Shown here: positions 9,383 to 22,468 of the stretch, piece by piece
Numbering within the stretch: the first letter of the stretch is position 1
How the letters are laid out: each line of letters begins with the position of its first letter
Origin: Actinomycetes bacterium
GTDB taxonomy: Bacteria > Actinomycetota > Acidimicrobiia > Acidimicrobiales > UBA8190
Assembly: GCA_021819525.1 (NCBI GenBank)
Contig: JAKAQW010000002.1
Location: 1-58,046 of the forward strand
Length of the DNA stretch: 58,046 nt
Direction: 5' to 3'
Translations under genes and position numbers: made by a program
Notes under the pieces: model-generated
The model's database searches: none
What the model was told of the DNA's origin: nothing
What the model saw: only the letters and a program-made list of their open reading frames with translations

Positions 9383-10747
9383 TCATGTGGAGGGCCTCGG
9401 CTCGGTCCGCGACGCTCCGGGTGCGCTCCCCCTGGCACCCCTCGAGCTGGCGCCGGCGAGGGTGGGGCCGCCCGGGCCCGAGCCAGCGGCGCCGGGACCA
9501 CCTTCGGAGCCAGCGGCGCCGGGACCACCTGGGGTGCGCACGGCGCCGGCGGAGCCACTGTCACCGCGCGAGCGCTCCGCGGCGAAGCGCTCCGCGGCGA
9601 AGCGCTCCGCGGCGAAGGGGAGCACCTCGGGCACCGGCGGCTCGCCTTCTACGGCGGCGACGACGGCGTCGGCGGTGAGCGGCGCCAACAACAAGCCGTT
9701 GCGGTAGTGGCCCGTGGCGATGACGAGACCGTCGACGCCGAAGCCACCTGGCGCCGGGCCGATGAGCGGCGCATTGTCGGGAGAGCCAGGTCGCAGGCCG
9801 GCAGCCACCTCGGCCACCACCAGCTCTCGGAGCGCCGGCACGACCGCGAGCGCGTCGCGCAGCAGCTCGTGGACCCCACCGGCGGTGGGGGTGGTGTCGG
9901 GCCCCATCTCTTCCATGGTCGCGCCGACCACCACCTCACCGGTGGCCCGGGGCACCAGGTAGACGTGCGAGGAGGCGACGAAAGCCCGCACGGTGCGCTC
10001 GAGGACCACCGAGGAGCCGTCAGCCGGCACCAGGCGCAGGATCTGGCCCTTCACCGGGCGTACCGGTGGCGCCAGGCCCGCGGGCAGCCCCTCGATGGCG
10101 CCCGACTGCCAGCCGGCGCACAGCACCACGTGGGAGGCGCCGATGGCGGTACCGTCAGCAGTGGTCACGCCGCTCACCGCCCCTCCCGTCGCCTGCAGCG
10201 AGACCACGGCGTCGGCTCGTACTTCCACGCGCGCCTGCTCGACAGCCCGGCGCAGGGCCGCCAGGAGCTGGCGGTTGTCCACCTGGTGGTCCTCGGGGGC
10301 CCAGATGGCCCCGCTGAGCGCCGGCGCGAGCGCCGGCTCGAGCTGGCGAGCCTGGCGAGGGGTCAGCCACTCCACGGCCAGTCCGAGGCTACGCTGGAAC
10401 CGGTGGAGGGCCTGCGCCCAGCGCCGGTCGTCCGCGTCGACCGCCACCAGGAGCGTGCCGGTGGGACGCCAGCCGACCGGTCCGCCGCTGGCCGACTCCA
10501 GCTCGTCGGCGAAGCTCGGCCACCGGCGAGCGGCAGCCAACGTCAAGCGCAGCAGCTCCTCCTCACCGTGCTGGACCTCGGTGACCGGAGCCAGCATGCC
10601 CGCAGCCACCCACGAGGCGCCCGCGGTCGGAGCCGGGTCGCACAGCGTCACCGAGCGTCCGCGGGCAGCCAGCCGCCACGCGCAGCACAGCCCGATGACC
10701 CCGCCGCCCACGACCACCACGTCAGGTGCACCTCGGGCGACGACCAC
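9383..10747 (-). CDS. thiO: Glycine oxidase ThiO
   Basis: The 454-residue FAD enzyme has the N-terminal dinucleotide fold (VVVVGGGVIGLCCAWRLAARG) and family motifs SWVAAGMLAP, VRPVKGQILRL and GLRPGSPDNAPLIGPAPG. The core ends near GHYRNGLLLAPLTADAVVAA. Glycine oxidation to dehydroglycine feeds ThiG in aerobic thiazole synthesis, which matches thiS-thiG downstream. The last 80 or so residues are abnormal: three 15-bp repeats (FAAER) and a Gly/Pro/Ala-rich tail with further duplications. GTG 10747 is the start: TAGGAT lies seven bases upstream with no ribosome binding site. The gene is divergent from gltB. Confidence 0.9.
   Translation of the reverse strand: MVVARGAPDVVVVGGGVIGLCCAWRLAARGRSVTLCDPAPTAGASWVAAGMLAPVTEVQHGEEELLRLTLAAARRWPSFADELESASGGPVGWRPTGTLLVAVDADDRRWAQALHRFQRSLGLAVEWLTPRQARQLEPALAPALSGAIWAPEDHQVDNRQLLAALRRAVEQARVEVRADAVVSLQATGGAVSGVTTADGTAIGASHVVLCAGWQSGAIEGLPAGLAPPVRPVKGQILRLVPADGSSVVLERTVRAFVASSHVYLVPRATGEVVVGATMEEMGPDTTPTAGGVHELLRDALAVVPALRELVVAEVAAGLRPGSPDNAPLIGPAPGGFGVDGLVIATGHYRNGLLLAPLTADAVVAAVEGEPPVPEVLPFAAERFAAERFAAERSRGDSGSAGAVRTPGGPGAAGSEGGPGAAGSGPGGPTLAGASSRGARGSAPGASRTEPRPST
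9572..9616. repeat. 15-bp tandem repeat, three copies, in thiO C-terminal tail
   Basis: GCGCTCCGCGGCGAA occurs at 9572, 9587 and 9602. On the minus strand it encodes FAAER three times in frame. Just downstream in the gene, an 18-bp word ending GGGACCACC is also duplicated (about 9490-9530). Confidence 0.95.
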
Positions 10748-10754
10748 AACGTGT

Positions 10755-10760
10755 ATCCTA
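10755..10760 (-). promoter_or_regulatory. -10 element for leaderless thiO
   Basis: On the minus strand TAGGAT is followed by ACACGTT and GTG 10747. ACACGTT is itself repeated just upstream. I looked here for a TPP riboswitch and saw none, which fits a leaderless message. Confidence 0.5.
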
Positions 10761-10866
10761 ACGTGTACCCTAGAGGTTTGCCGCAGGGCCAGCGTCGTCC
10801 CGGGCCGCAGGCACGTCTGGCGTGCCGAGCACCGATATTCGATCTCCGACCCAGGGAGCGAACCCA

Positions 10867-15438
<4,572 letters not shown>

Positions 15439-15464
15439 CCGCCTCACCGAGGAGAGGCAGATCG

Positions 15465-16982
15465 ATGGGTAAGATCACCGGCTTTCTCGAGTACGAACGG
15501 GCGCTGCCCGCGCGGCGGCCGGTCGCGGGGCGTGTGCGCGACTGGCGGGAGGTCTACGAACCGTTCCCCGAAGAGCAGCTCCGCAAGCAGGCGGCGCGGT
15601 GCATGGACTGCGGCATCCCCTTCTGTCACGACGGCTGCCCGCTCGGCAACCTCATCCCCGAGTGGAACCACCTGGTGTACCGGGCCGACTGGTTCGACGC
15701 CTCGGAGCGGCTGCACGCCACGAACAACTTCCCTGAGCTCACCGGGCGGCTGTGCCCGGCGCCGTGCGAGGGTGCGTGCGTGCTCGGCATCAACGCCGAT
15801 CCGGTCACCATCGAGCGCGTCGAGCGGGACATCGCCGAACGAGCCTGGAGCGAAGGGTGGGTCACCCCGCATGCCAGCAGCGTCCACACGGGCAAGTCGG
15901 TGGCGGTGGTCGGCTCGGGACCAGCAGGGCTCGCTGCTGCCCAGCAGCTGGTCAGAGGTGGGCACCGGGTCGTCGTCTACGAGCGGGCCGAGCGTCCCGG
16001 CGGCCTGCTGCGCTACGGGATCCCCGAGTTCAAGATGGAGAAGGCGGTCCTCGACCGTCGCTTGGGACAGCTCGAGGCGGAAGGGGTCGAATTCCGCTGC
16101 TCGACGTCGGTGGGCACCGGCAGCACCGCCGGCGCGGACGTGACTGCCGGCGCGTGCGCACCGGGAGCTACCGAGCTGCCGGCGACGGCGCTTCTCGCCG
16201 AGCACGACGCCGTGGTCCTCGCCGGCGGTTCCACCGTGCCCAGGCGCCTGGCCGTGCCCGGGCACGACCTGGCCGGCGTGCACGTAGCCATGGAGTACCT
16301 GAAGCCAGCCAACCTGGTGCGCGAAGGAAGGCTCGCCGAGCCGCCGGTGACGGCGGCCGGGAAGCACGTGGTCATCATCGGCGGCGGGGACACCGGAGCC
16401 GACTGCCTGGGCACGGCACACCGCCAAGGCGCCAGGTCGGTCCACCAGCTCGAGATCCTCGAGCAACCGCCGCTCGAGCGCACACCTGAGAACCCATGGC
16501 CTACGTGGCCGCTCATCTTGCGCACGTCGTCGGCGCACGAGGAAGGTGGGGAGCGGCTGTTCTCCGTCACCGCCTCGGAGCTGGTGGACGACGGCACAGG
16601 GGCGGTCCGGGCGCTGCGTGGCCATCAGGTTGCTGTCACCACGGTCGACGGACGGCCCCAGTTCGAGCCGCTACCTGGCTCGACGTTCGAGCTGCCCTGC
16701 GAGCTGGTGCTGCTGGCCATGGGCTTCAGCGGTGCCGAGCGCAGCGGTCCGGTCGGGGAGCTGGCTCTCGCCCTCGACTCCCGAGGCTCGGTGGCCGCAG
16801 GGGTCGACTGGTCCACCAGCTGTCCCGGGGTGTTCGTGTGCGGCGACATGACCCGGGGCCAGAGCCTCATCGTGTGGGCGATCGCCGAAGGTCGCTCGTG
16901 TGCAGCCAGCGTCGACCGCTACCTCATGGGGGAGACCGCCCTGCCCGCGCCGCTCGAGCCCGGTCAGCTGGCTTTGCGCTGA
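15465..16982 (+). CDS. gltD: Glutamate synthase small subunit
   Basis: The 505-residue GltD passes electrons from NADPH to GltB. An N-terminal 4Fe-4S region carries RCMDCGIPFCHDGCPLGNLI and RLCPAPCEGACVLGIN. It is followed by an FAD-binding fold (VAVVGSGPAGLAAAQQLVRG) and an NADPH-binding fold (HVVIIGGGDTGADCLGTAHR). The C-terminal VFVCGDMTRGQSLIVWAIAE is typical of the family. ATG 15465 has a strong GAGGAGAGG ribosome binding site. The 26-bp spacing from gltB indicates one operon. The stop is followed at once by an 8-bp/16-bp GC repeat array. Confidence 0.96.
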   Translation: MGKITGFLEYERALPARRPVAGRVRDWREVYEPFPEEQLRKQAARCMDCGIPFCHDGCPLGNLIPEWNHLVYRADWFDASERLHATNNFPELTGRLCPAPCEGACVLGINADPVTIERVERDIAERAWSEGWVTPHASSVHTGKSVAVVGSGPAGLAAAQQLVRGGHRVVVYERAERPGGLLRYGIPEFKMEKAVLDRRLGQLEAEGVEFRCSTSVGTGSTAGADVTAGACAPGATELPATALLAEHDAVVLAGGSTVPRRLAVPGHDLAGVHVAMEYLKPANLVREGRLAEPPVTAAGKHVVIIGGGDTGADCLGTAHRQGARSVHQLEILEQPPLERTPENPWPTWPLILRTSSAHEEGGERLFSVTASELVDDGTGAVRALRGHQVAVTTVDGRPQFEPLPGSTFELPCELVLLAMGFSGAERSGPVGELALALDSRGSVAAGVDWSTSCPGVFVCGDMTRGQSLIVWAIAEGRSCAASVDRYLMGETALPAPLEPGQLALR

Positions 16983-16989
16983 CCGCCTG

Positions 16990-17080
16990 GGGCGCTCGGG
17001 GGTTCGGGCGCTCGGGGGTTCGGGCGCTCGGGGGTTCGGGGGTTCGGGGGTTCGGGGGTTCGGGGGTTCGGGGGTTCGGG
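16990..17080. repeat. GGGGTTCG-type tandem array downstream of gltD
   Basis: Three copies of a 16-bp unit (GGCGCTCGGGGGTTCG) run into about six copies of the 8-bp word GGGGTTCG. The array fills most of the gap between gltD and the next gene. No hairpin is apparent; the sequence is strongly strand-asymmetric (G-rich on plus). Confidence 0.95.
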
Positions 17081-17139
17081 AGGCCAAAGCTGCAGACGCT
17101 GTGCGCAGGGGACTCTCGCCGTCGAGATCTGCGAGGGCC

Positions 17140-17175
17140 ATGGTCGTGATCGGGGCCATGGTCGTGATCGGGGCC
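17140..17175 (+). repeat. 18-bp perfect duplication ATGGTCGTGATCGGGGCC
   Basis: Two identical 18-bp copies (17140-17157, 17158-17175) precede ATGGCATCAG. Each begins with an in-frame ATG, which makes the start of the next gene ambiguous. Confidence 0.95.
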
Positions 17176-17189
17176 ATGGCATCAGTCGG

Positions 17190-17195
17190 TACCCT
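17190..17195 (+). promoter_or_regulatory. -10 element for leaderless hydrolase gene
   Basis: TACCCT is followed by GCTGCTG and GTG 17203, the same geometry as at dop and pafA. Confidence 0.4.
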
Positions 17196-17202
17196 GCTGC
17201 TG

Positions 17203-18117
17203 GTGCAGTGGTCCGCGCCACCGAAGACGACCCGCGGCGTCCTCGAACGCGAATTCTCCCTGGAGGTCGATGGCCGGCGAGTCCCGGGGGTGCTGTGGAC
17301 AGCAGCAGCGCCTGACACGCTGGTGGCGCAGGGCAGCGATCCGGCGTCTCGAAGTGCGCGGTCTCTCTGCGCCGCCGGCATGCCCGACGCCGGCGGCGAC
17401 GCCCGAGCCCTTGTGGTACCAGACGCCCGAGGCGGGATCTCCGCGGCCTCAGGATCGACCACCGTGACCCGCCGGCCGGCTCCGTTGGTCGCGCTGGGTC
17501 ACGGAGCGTCGAACCACAAGCGCCAGGATGCGGTGATGGCGCTGGCTCGCCGCCTGGTCCGTCACCACGGCTTCGCCGCGCTGGCCATCGACGGCCCGGT
17601 CCATGGCGACCGGCGAGCCGACGCCGGGCGCGACCCACGGCTGTCGTTCTTGGAGTTCGGCCAGCGCTGGTCGCTCGACGGGGACGCCATGACCGACGCC
17701 ATGGTGGCGGACTGGAGAGCGGCCATCGACGCCGTTCAGGGCCTCGACGACGTCGGCGCGGGGCCGCTGGGCTGGTGGGGAGTGTCCATGGGCACGATCC
17801 TGGGCCTCCCGGTGGTGGCGGCCGTGGGAACGATGGCGGGCTGCGTGCTCGGTCTGATGGGGCTGACCGGACCCACCAAGGCCCGCATCGCTGCCGACGC
17901 CGCTCGAGTCCGGTGCCCCCTGCTGTTCTTGATGCAGTGGGACGACGAGCTGTTCCCCCGGAGTGACTCCTGGGCACTGTTCGACGCCTTGGCCAGCACC
18001 GACAAGCGGCTGCACGCCCACGTCGGGGCGCATGGGGCGCTCCCCGCAGAGGCGCTCGACGCCAGCGAGGCGTTCCTGGCACGAGCGCTCGGCACGGCTG
18101 GCTCCGGATCGACCTGA
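17203..18117 (+). CDS. Alpha/beta hydrolase, dienelactone-hydrolase-like
   Basis: About 304 residues with a complete serine-hydrolase triad: oxyanion region LVALGHGASNHKRQD, nucleophile Ser in GWWGVSMGTILGLP, Asp in FLMQWDDELFPR and His in HVGAHGALPAEA. Substrate cannot be inferred; relatives are generic esterases of this fold. Start choice is open. GTG 17203 has a leaderless-type TACCCT seven bases upstream and gives the usual VLEREFSLEVDGRRVPGVLW opening. ATG 17140, 17158 or 17176 would add a hydrophobic string (MVVIGA repeated) that comes from an 18-bp duplication. If those starts were used the protein would be membrane-anchored. An internal low-complexity loop lies at about residues 45-85. 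Confidence 0.8.
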   Translation: MQWSAPPKTTRGVLEREFSLEVDGRRVPGVLWTAAAPDTLVAQGSDPASRSARSLCAAGMPDAGGDARALVVPDARGGISAASGSTTVTRRPAPLVALGHGASNHKRQDAVMALARRLVRHHGFAALAIDGPVHGDRRADAGRDPRLSFLEFGQRWSLDGDAMTDAMVADWRAAIDAVQGLDDVGAGPLGWWGVSMGTILGLPVVAAVGTMAGCVLGLMGLTGPTKARIAADAARVRCPLLFLMQWDDELFPRSDSWALFDALASTDKRLHAHVGAHGALPAEALDASEAFLARALGTAGSGST

Positions 18118-18176
18118 CCGAACCACCGGTTCGCTGCGGGGATGGCACTGGCGGGACCTACGACCCCCGGCGCGCC

Positions 18177-18270
18177 GGCGGGCTCACGGCCCTGGCGGTA
18201 CCGGCGGGCTCACGGCCCCGGCGCCTTGGCGGGCTCGCGGCCCCGGGGGGTACCGGCGATCCCACGGCTC
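18177..18270. repeat. About 26-bp repeat array spanning the stop of the transglycosylase-like gene
   Basis: GGCGGGCTCACGGCCCYGGCG-like copies begin at 18177, 18203, 18228 and 18255 (the last most diverged). The stop of the minus-strand gene (18210-18212) lies in the second copy; the first copy, downstream of the gene, also holds a TGA on that strand; copies three and four are coding. Confidence 0.85.
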
Positions 18271-18875
18271 GGGGCACCGGCGAGCTCGGAAGCCATCGTG
18301 AGGACCTCGGAGACGTATGCCGCGCTGTGGTTGTAGTCCCAGACCGCGTTGCCGACGGTGGCGGGGTCACCGCCACCGTCGGCGCACAGCATGCGGTCCG
18401 CGGCGTAGACGGCATCCGCGGCGTCGTACGGGCTCGGTGGGCTCACCCCGCCGGGCGGGACCGGCTCGTCGTAGTGGGCGAAGGTGGCCGGCTCGAACTG
18501 CATGGGGCCCTCCGCCCCGGCTCGATTGGCACCGGCGTGCACGCCGGGAAGGGTGGAGGTGCCGTTGTCGGACTCGATCGTGCCGATCGCAGCGAGCACC
18601 GTCCACGACAGCCCAGGGCATCCGGCCGCCGCTGCAGCCCGGTACAGCCGGAGCATGGTGACGGGGATGGGCGCGCCGGGGATCCCGCCCACGGGCGCCG
18701 AGGCTGCGGGGGTGCCAGGCCCGAGCAGCTGGGTGCCCTCGGCGAGCATGGAACCGCTCGCAGCCGCGAGCACCACCACGCCGAGCACCAGGCTGCCGGT
18801 GGCAGCTGCCACGGAGATCAAGATCCGTCGTACGGCCCGCCTGGACCGAAGGGCGCTGCGGGCTGGGCTTGCCAC
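18210..18875 (-). CDS. Membrane-anchored lytic-transglycosylase-like protein
   Basis: The 221-residue protein has one N-terminal membrane helix (about residues 17-40) and an SLT-like catalytic domain outside the membrane. The probable catalytic Glu101 is in IGTIESDNG, and GPMQFEPATF (123-132) is the usual second motif, followed by SPYDAADAVYAADRMLC and NAVWDYNHSAAYVSEVL. Such enzymes cleave peptidoglycan glycan strands. GTG 18875 has a GGAGG site six bases upstream. The C-terminal tail is made from a GC-rich 26-bp repeat array that continues past the stop. The neighbours on either side are on the plus strand and give no functional hint. Confidence 0.8.
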   Translation of the reverse strand: MASPARSALRSRRAVRRILISVAAATGSLVLGVVVLAAASGSMLAEGTQLLGPGTPAASAPVGGIPGAPIPVTMLRLYRAAAAAGCPGLSWTVLAAIGTIESDNGTSTLPGVHAGANRAGAEGPMQFEPATFAHYDEPVPPGGVSPPSPYDAADAVYAADRMLCADGGGDPATVGNAVWDYNHSAAYVSEVLTMASELAGAPSRGIAGTPRGREPAKAPGP

Positions 18876-19174
18876 GGGGCCTCCGGGCGCAGGACACGCT
18901 TCGCAGCCGGAGATCGGGTAAGCAGCGTCGGCGTGTGGGGAGATCGGAAGGCCGGACGTCTACAGGCGAGCTGGCGCTACTGCACCACGCTCGCCGACGG
19001 GTGTCAAGGGGGAGCTGCTGCGCCGCCGGGCGCAGGCGCGTGCCGAGGGGGCGCTGCCGGGACGCCGCGCGCTGACGGCTGTCCAAAGGGGCGTCGCTAC
19101 GCCGCCGGGCGCAGGCGGGTGTCACGAGGCAGTCGCAGCGCCGCCGGGCGCCGGTGTGCCGCGCTCGTCCTCGG
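18876..19174. other. Divergent intergenic region with degenerate repeats
   Basis: Between the transglycosylase-like gene and the acyl-CoA synthetase lies about 311 bp without a credible gene. CGCCGCCGGGCGCAGGCG-like words recur near 19018, 19099 and 19139, and related shorter pieces appear between them. The promoter of the plus-strand gene lies at its right edge. Confidence 0.6.
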
Positions 19175-19180
19175 TATGCT
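19175..19180 (+). promoter_or_regulatory. -10 element for leaderless acyl-CoA synthetase
   Basis: TATGCT, then CCAGCC, then ATG 19187. This is the closest match to a consensus TATAAT-type box among the leaderless genes here. Confidence 0.55.
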
Positions 19181-19186
19181 CCAGCC

Positions 19187-20824
19187 ATGCAGAGCACCAT
19201 GCAAGACGGCCCGCTGACGGTGGGCGGCATCCTGCACCACGGGCTGGCCACCTACGGCGACTCGGTGGTCGTCACCCGCCGCCCCGACGGGTACCACGAA
19301 GCCAGCTTCGCCACCGTGGGCCGACGGGCCGGACAGCTCGCCGGCGCCTTACAGGCGCTGGGGGTGGGCGACGGTGACCGGGTCGGGACCTTCATGTGGA
19401 ACGACCAGGAGCACCTCGAGGCGTACCTGGCGGTGCCGAGCATGGGCGCGGTGCTGCACACCTTGAACATCCGGCTCTTCCCCGAGCAGCTCGCCTACGT
19501 GGTCAACCACGCAGCAGACCAGGTGCTGCTGGTGGACGCCTCGGTGGCGCCGCTTCTGGCCCGGGTGCGCGGCCAGCTGCACAGTGTCCAGCACATCGTG
19601 GTGATCGGCGACGAGCCGGTCGACGGCCTGGGCGCGACGCTGGCCTACGAGGAGCTGCTGGCGGCACGCCAACCGGACTTCGCCTGGCCGGAGGTGGACG
19701 AACGCCAGGCGGCAGCCATGTGCTACACCAGCGGCACCACCGGGGATCCGAAAGGGGTCGTCTACAGCCACCGCTCCACCTGGCTGCATGCGTTTGCCTC
19801 GATGGCCGCGAACGTCACCGGCATCGGGCAGCACGATCGGGTGCTCGCGGTCGTGCCCATGTTCCACGCGAATGCCTGGGGGGTGCCCTACGCGGCGTTC
19901 TTCGCCGGCGCGGACCTGATCATGCCGGAGCGGTTCTTGCAGGCCGAGCCCCTCGCCGAGATGTTCGCTACGAAGCGCCCCACCTTGTCGCTGGGCGTGC
20001 CCACGATCTGGAACGACCTGCTGCGCTACGGCGAGCACCACCAGCTGGATCTGTCGTCGGTCCGGCTGCTCATGGCGGGCGGCGCAGCCGTTCCCCGCTC
20101 CATGATGGAGGCGTTCGAGGAGCGCTACGGGGTCTTGCTGCTGCAAGGGTGGGGCATGACCGAGACCAGCCCGGTGTGCGCGGTGAGCTGGCCACCGCGC
20201 TCGGCGTCGAAGGACGACGAGCTCGCCTGGCGGTCACGCACCGGACGAGTGGTGCCCGGCGTGGAGCTGCGGATCGTGGCCGACGACGGCACGGTGCTGC
20301 CCGCAGACGGGAAGGCGGTGGGGGAGTTCGAGGTGCGTGGACCCTGGATCACCGGCTCGTACTACGGCGACGACAGCGGGGAGCGCTTCCACGACGGCTG
20401 GCTGCGCACCGGTGACGTCGGGTCGCTCGACGAGCATGACGTGATGAGCATCTCGGATCGGACCAAGGACGTCATCAAGTCCGGCGGGGAGTGGATCTCC
20501 TCGGTCGAGCTCGAGAACCAGGTGATGGCTCACCCCGATGTGTTCGAGGCGGCGGTGATCGGTGTGCCGGACCCGAAGTGGGACGAGCGGCCGCTGGTGG
20601 CGGTGGTGCCGGCCGACGGCGCCACAGCCGACCCCAGCGCCATCGTGGAGTTCCTGGCCGATCGGGTGTCGCGGTGGTGGCTGCCCGAGCGGTGGGCCGT
20701 GGTGGCCGAGATACCGAAGACGAGCGTCGGGAAGTTCGACAAGAAGCGGCTCCGGGCCCAGGTGGCCGCGGGTGAATTGGCCGTGACCACGCTGCCGGCC
20801 CCGGCGCGTCCCGCCGAGCGCTGA
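19187..20824 (+). CDS. Long-/medium-chain fatty acid-CoA ligase (AMP-forming)
   Basis: The 545-residue enzyme activates a carboxylic acid to the acyl-adenylate and then to acyl-CoA. The P-loop motif is MCYTSGTTGDPKGVVYSHRS, followed by VVPMFHANAWGVPYAAFFAG, the A5 motif LLLQGWGMTETSPV, WLRTGDVGSLDEHDV and the C-terminal catalytic lysine in KTSVGKFDKKRLRAQ. The fold and motifs resemble AlkK-type fatty acyl-CoA synthetases; the chain length cannot be told. ATG 19187 is supported by TATGCT six bases upstream. A small gene follows 16 bp downstream. Confidence 0.92.
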   Translation: MQSTMQDGPLTVGGILHHGLATYGDSVVVTRRPDGYHEASFATVGRRAGQLAGALQALGVGDGDRVGTFMWNDQEHLEAYLAVPSMGAVLHTLNIRLFPEQLAYVVNHAADQVLLVDASVAPLLARVRGQLHSVQHIVVIGDEPVDGLGATLAYEELLAARQPDFAWPEVDERQAAAMCYTSGTTGDPKGVVYSHRSTWLHAFASMAANVTGIGQHDRVLAVVPMFHANAWGVPYAAFFAGADLIMPERFLQAEPLAEMFATKRPTLSLGVPTIWNDLLRYGEHHQLDLSSVRLLMAGGAAVPRSMMEAFEERYGVLLLQGWGMTETSPVCAVSWPPRSASKDDELAWRSRTGRVVPGVELRIVADDGTVLPADGKAVGEFEVRGPWITGSYYGDDSGERFHDGWLRTGDVGSLDEHDVMSISDRTKDVIKSGGEWISSVELENQVMAHPDVFEAAVIGVPDPKWDERPLVAVVPADGATADPSAIVEFLADRVSRWWLPERWAVVAEIPKTSVGKFDKKRLRAQVAAGELAVTTLPAPARPAER

Positions 20825-20840
20825 GCGCCGAGGGCCCGCG

Positions 20841-21086
20841 ATGGCTCCCGGCGGACATCGTCGTGGCGTGGCAGGTGCCGGAACGCTCGTCGAGCGGCTG
20901 GCCGACATCGCCGACGAGTTGGCCGACCTGGCGATCGACCGGCTGCATCGGGCGGTAGACGACGCGGCGGGCACCGAACGAGCCGCGCTGGAAGCCGAGG
21001 AGCGACGGCTGTCGCAGGCTCGCCGGGCGGTGGTCCGGGCCATGGCGGCATTGGGCGGTGCCGATGACGCAGACGCAGCGCCGTAG
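20841..21086 (+). CDS. Small helical protein of unknown function
   Basis: An 81-residue reading frame begins 16 bp after the acyl-CoA ligase stop. Residues 15-70 are Ala/Glu/Asp/Arg-rich and predicted helical (LVERLADIADELADLAIDRL, then a heptad-like AALEAEERRLSQARR). Codon third positions are GC-rich from about residue 15 on, as in real genes here. GTG 20868 could be the true start because the first nine codons look poorer. I do not recognise a family. The position suggests co-transcription with the ligase. Confidence 0.5.
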   Translation: MAPGGHRRGVAGAGTLVERLADIADELADLAIDRLHRAVDDAAGTERAALEAEERRLSQARRAVVRAMAALGGADDADAAP

Positions 21087-21280
21087 GCTCGACGCCGACG
21101 ACGGCACCGGCCGCCCGCGGGCGCTCGTCCCCCGCGGCGAGCAGCTCGGCACGAATCCGGGCCAGCATCTCGACGATGAAGCGGCCGCCTGCGTCGGTTC
21201 CACCGCCCGCGGCCAAGGCTCACGGGGTGCTGCCGCCGAAGACGATGTGCCCGATGTGCGCGCCCGGAGCGACCAGCTGC

Positions 21281-22468
21281 TCATGGGTCCAGACGGTTCA
21301 GGCGGTCGATGAGCTGGCGGAGCCTTCCGTAGCTGACCCGGTCGAAGCGCAACGCCAGGCGCGGCAGCTCGTGGTGGTCTTGACCGGCTCGCTCTGGGGG
21401 CAACGCCCGTGTCGAGCGGATCGATCCCGATACGACGATGTCGGAGAACTCGCGGTTGAGCTCCGCCAGCTGCTGGCGATCGGGCAGCCGTCGCAGCCGC
21501 AGGACCAGCAGATCCCCCACCCACCGCAGCGAGTGGTAGTTGCGGTAGAAGCCCAGGATCTCGTCCACCGCGTGGTCGATGTCGGCCGTCACCCGGTACA
21601 GCGCGTGGTCCTCCTCGTCGACGAGACCATGCCCGGCAACCTCTTCGGTGAGGAACCGCTGCCAGCCCCGCCAGTAGCTGCCGTCGGGCACGTCGAGCAG
21701 CACCAGCGGGGCCGGGAGCGCCTTGCCCGTCTGCAACAACGTGAGCAGCTCGAACGCCTCGTCGAGGGTGCCGAAGCCGCCAGGGAGCACGACATAGGCG
21801 TCGGACTCCTTGATGAGCATCAGCTTGCGGGTGAAGAAGTAGCGCATCTCCACCAGCTTGGGGTCGTGGGCGATGAACGGGTTTGCCCCCTGCTCGAAGG
21901 GGAGACGGATGTTCACGCCGAGTGACGCGTCACGGCCCGCCCCTTCCATGGCCGCGGCCATGATGCCGGGGCCCGCTCCGGTCACGATCATCCAGCGATG
22001 CTCGGCCAGGCGGGCTGCCAGGGCGCGGGCCCGGAGGTACAGCGGGTCGTCCGGGCGGGTTCGCGCCGAGCCGAAGAACGTCACCTTCGCCAGCCCGCGG
22101 TACGGACGGAACATCCGGAACGCTTCGGCCATCTCGGCCAGCGCGGCCTGGGCCACCTTCAGGTCCAAGATGTCGGTGTCGTCCTCGGCCAGCTCGACCA
22201 CGGTGCGGACGATGGCCTGGTAGAGATCGGGTCGCCGTGCCTCGGGAAGCACCGATGCCATGGCCTGCACCCGGTCCTCGATGGTGGCCGCCGACACGTC
22301 GGGGCGGGCTCCACCCTCCGATGTCGTGCCCACCCAGCGCGCCAGGGCCGTGCCCTCGCCGCGGGCCGCGCTCGGGGACGCCGTGGGGCCGCCTCGCGGC
22401 GCGCCCCCGGACGGCATCTCGCCGGTCCTGTCGTCGCGCGCCAGGGGGTCGGTCCGGTCGGTGCTCAC
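21281..22468 (-). CDS. LOG-family / TIGR00730 Rossmann-fold protein
   Basis: The 395-residue protein has a disordered N-terminal 75 residues followed by a lysine-decarboxylase-like Rossmann domain. Family motifs are VTGAGPGIMAAAMEGAG and LPGGFGTLDEAFELLTLLQT (the PGGxGTxxE signature). LOG proteins hydrolyse nucleoside 5'-monophosphates, cytokinin ribotides in plants; for this longer bacterial type the substrate is not established. GTG 22468 overlaps the fbiC stop as GTGA, so translation is coupled to fbiC. The C-terminal 120 residues after the Rossmann core (FYRNYHSLRWVGDLLVLRLR) are an additional domain I cannot name. Confidence 0.85.
   Translation of the reverse strand: MSTDRTDPLARDDRTGEMPSGGAPRGGPTASPSAARGEGTALARWVGTTSEGGARPDVSAATIEDRVQAMASVLPEARRPDLYQAIVRTVVELAEDDTDILDLKVAQAALAEMAEAFRMFRPYRGLAKVTFFGSARTRPDDPLYLRARALAARLAEHRWMIVTGAGPGIMAAAMEGAGRDASLGVNIRLPFEQGANPFIAHDPKLVEMRYFFTRKLMLIKESDAYVVLPGGFGTLDEAFELLTLLQTGKALPAPLVLLDVPDGSYWRGWQRFLTEEVAGHGLVDEEDHALYRVTADIDHAVDEILGFYRNYHSLRWVGDLLVLRLRRLPDRQQLAELNREFSDIVVSGSIRSTRALPPERAGQDHHELPRLALRFDRVSYGRLRQLIDRLNRLDP

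Noticed and set aside
10748-10866. Possible TPP riboswitch upstream of thiO
   Set aside because: The conserved CUGAGA and ACCUGA-type words are absent on the minus strand, and thiO appears leaderless.
17140-17202. N-terminal membrane anchor for the alpha/beta hydrolase
   Set aside because: The hydrophobic string comes from an 18-bp duplication, and a leaderless start at 17203 gives the normal hydrolase N-terminus; kept only as an alternative start.
21090-21293. Minus-strand frame after the LOG gene with GC-rich third positions and one in-frame TGA (HEQLVAPGAHIGHIVFGG before it, GGRFIVEMLARIRAELLAAG after it), followed by a possible hairpin; considered as a selenoprotein or a gene with a nonsense mutation
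   Set aside because: There is no start codon before the TGA, no stop where the codon bias ends near 21085, and no recognised selenoprotein motif. A search of this peptide against protein databases would settle it; a match running through the TGA would revive the idea.
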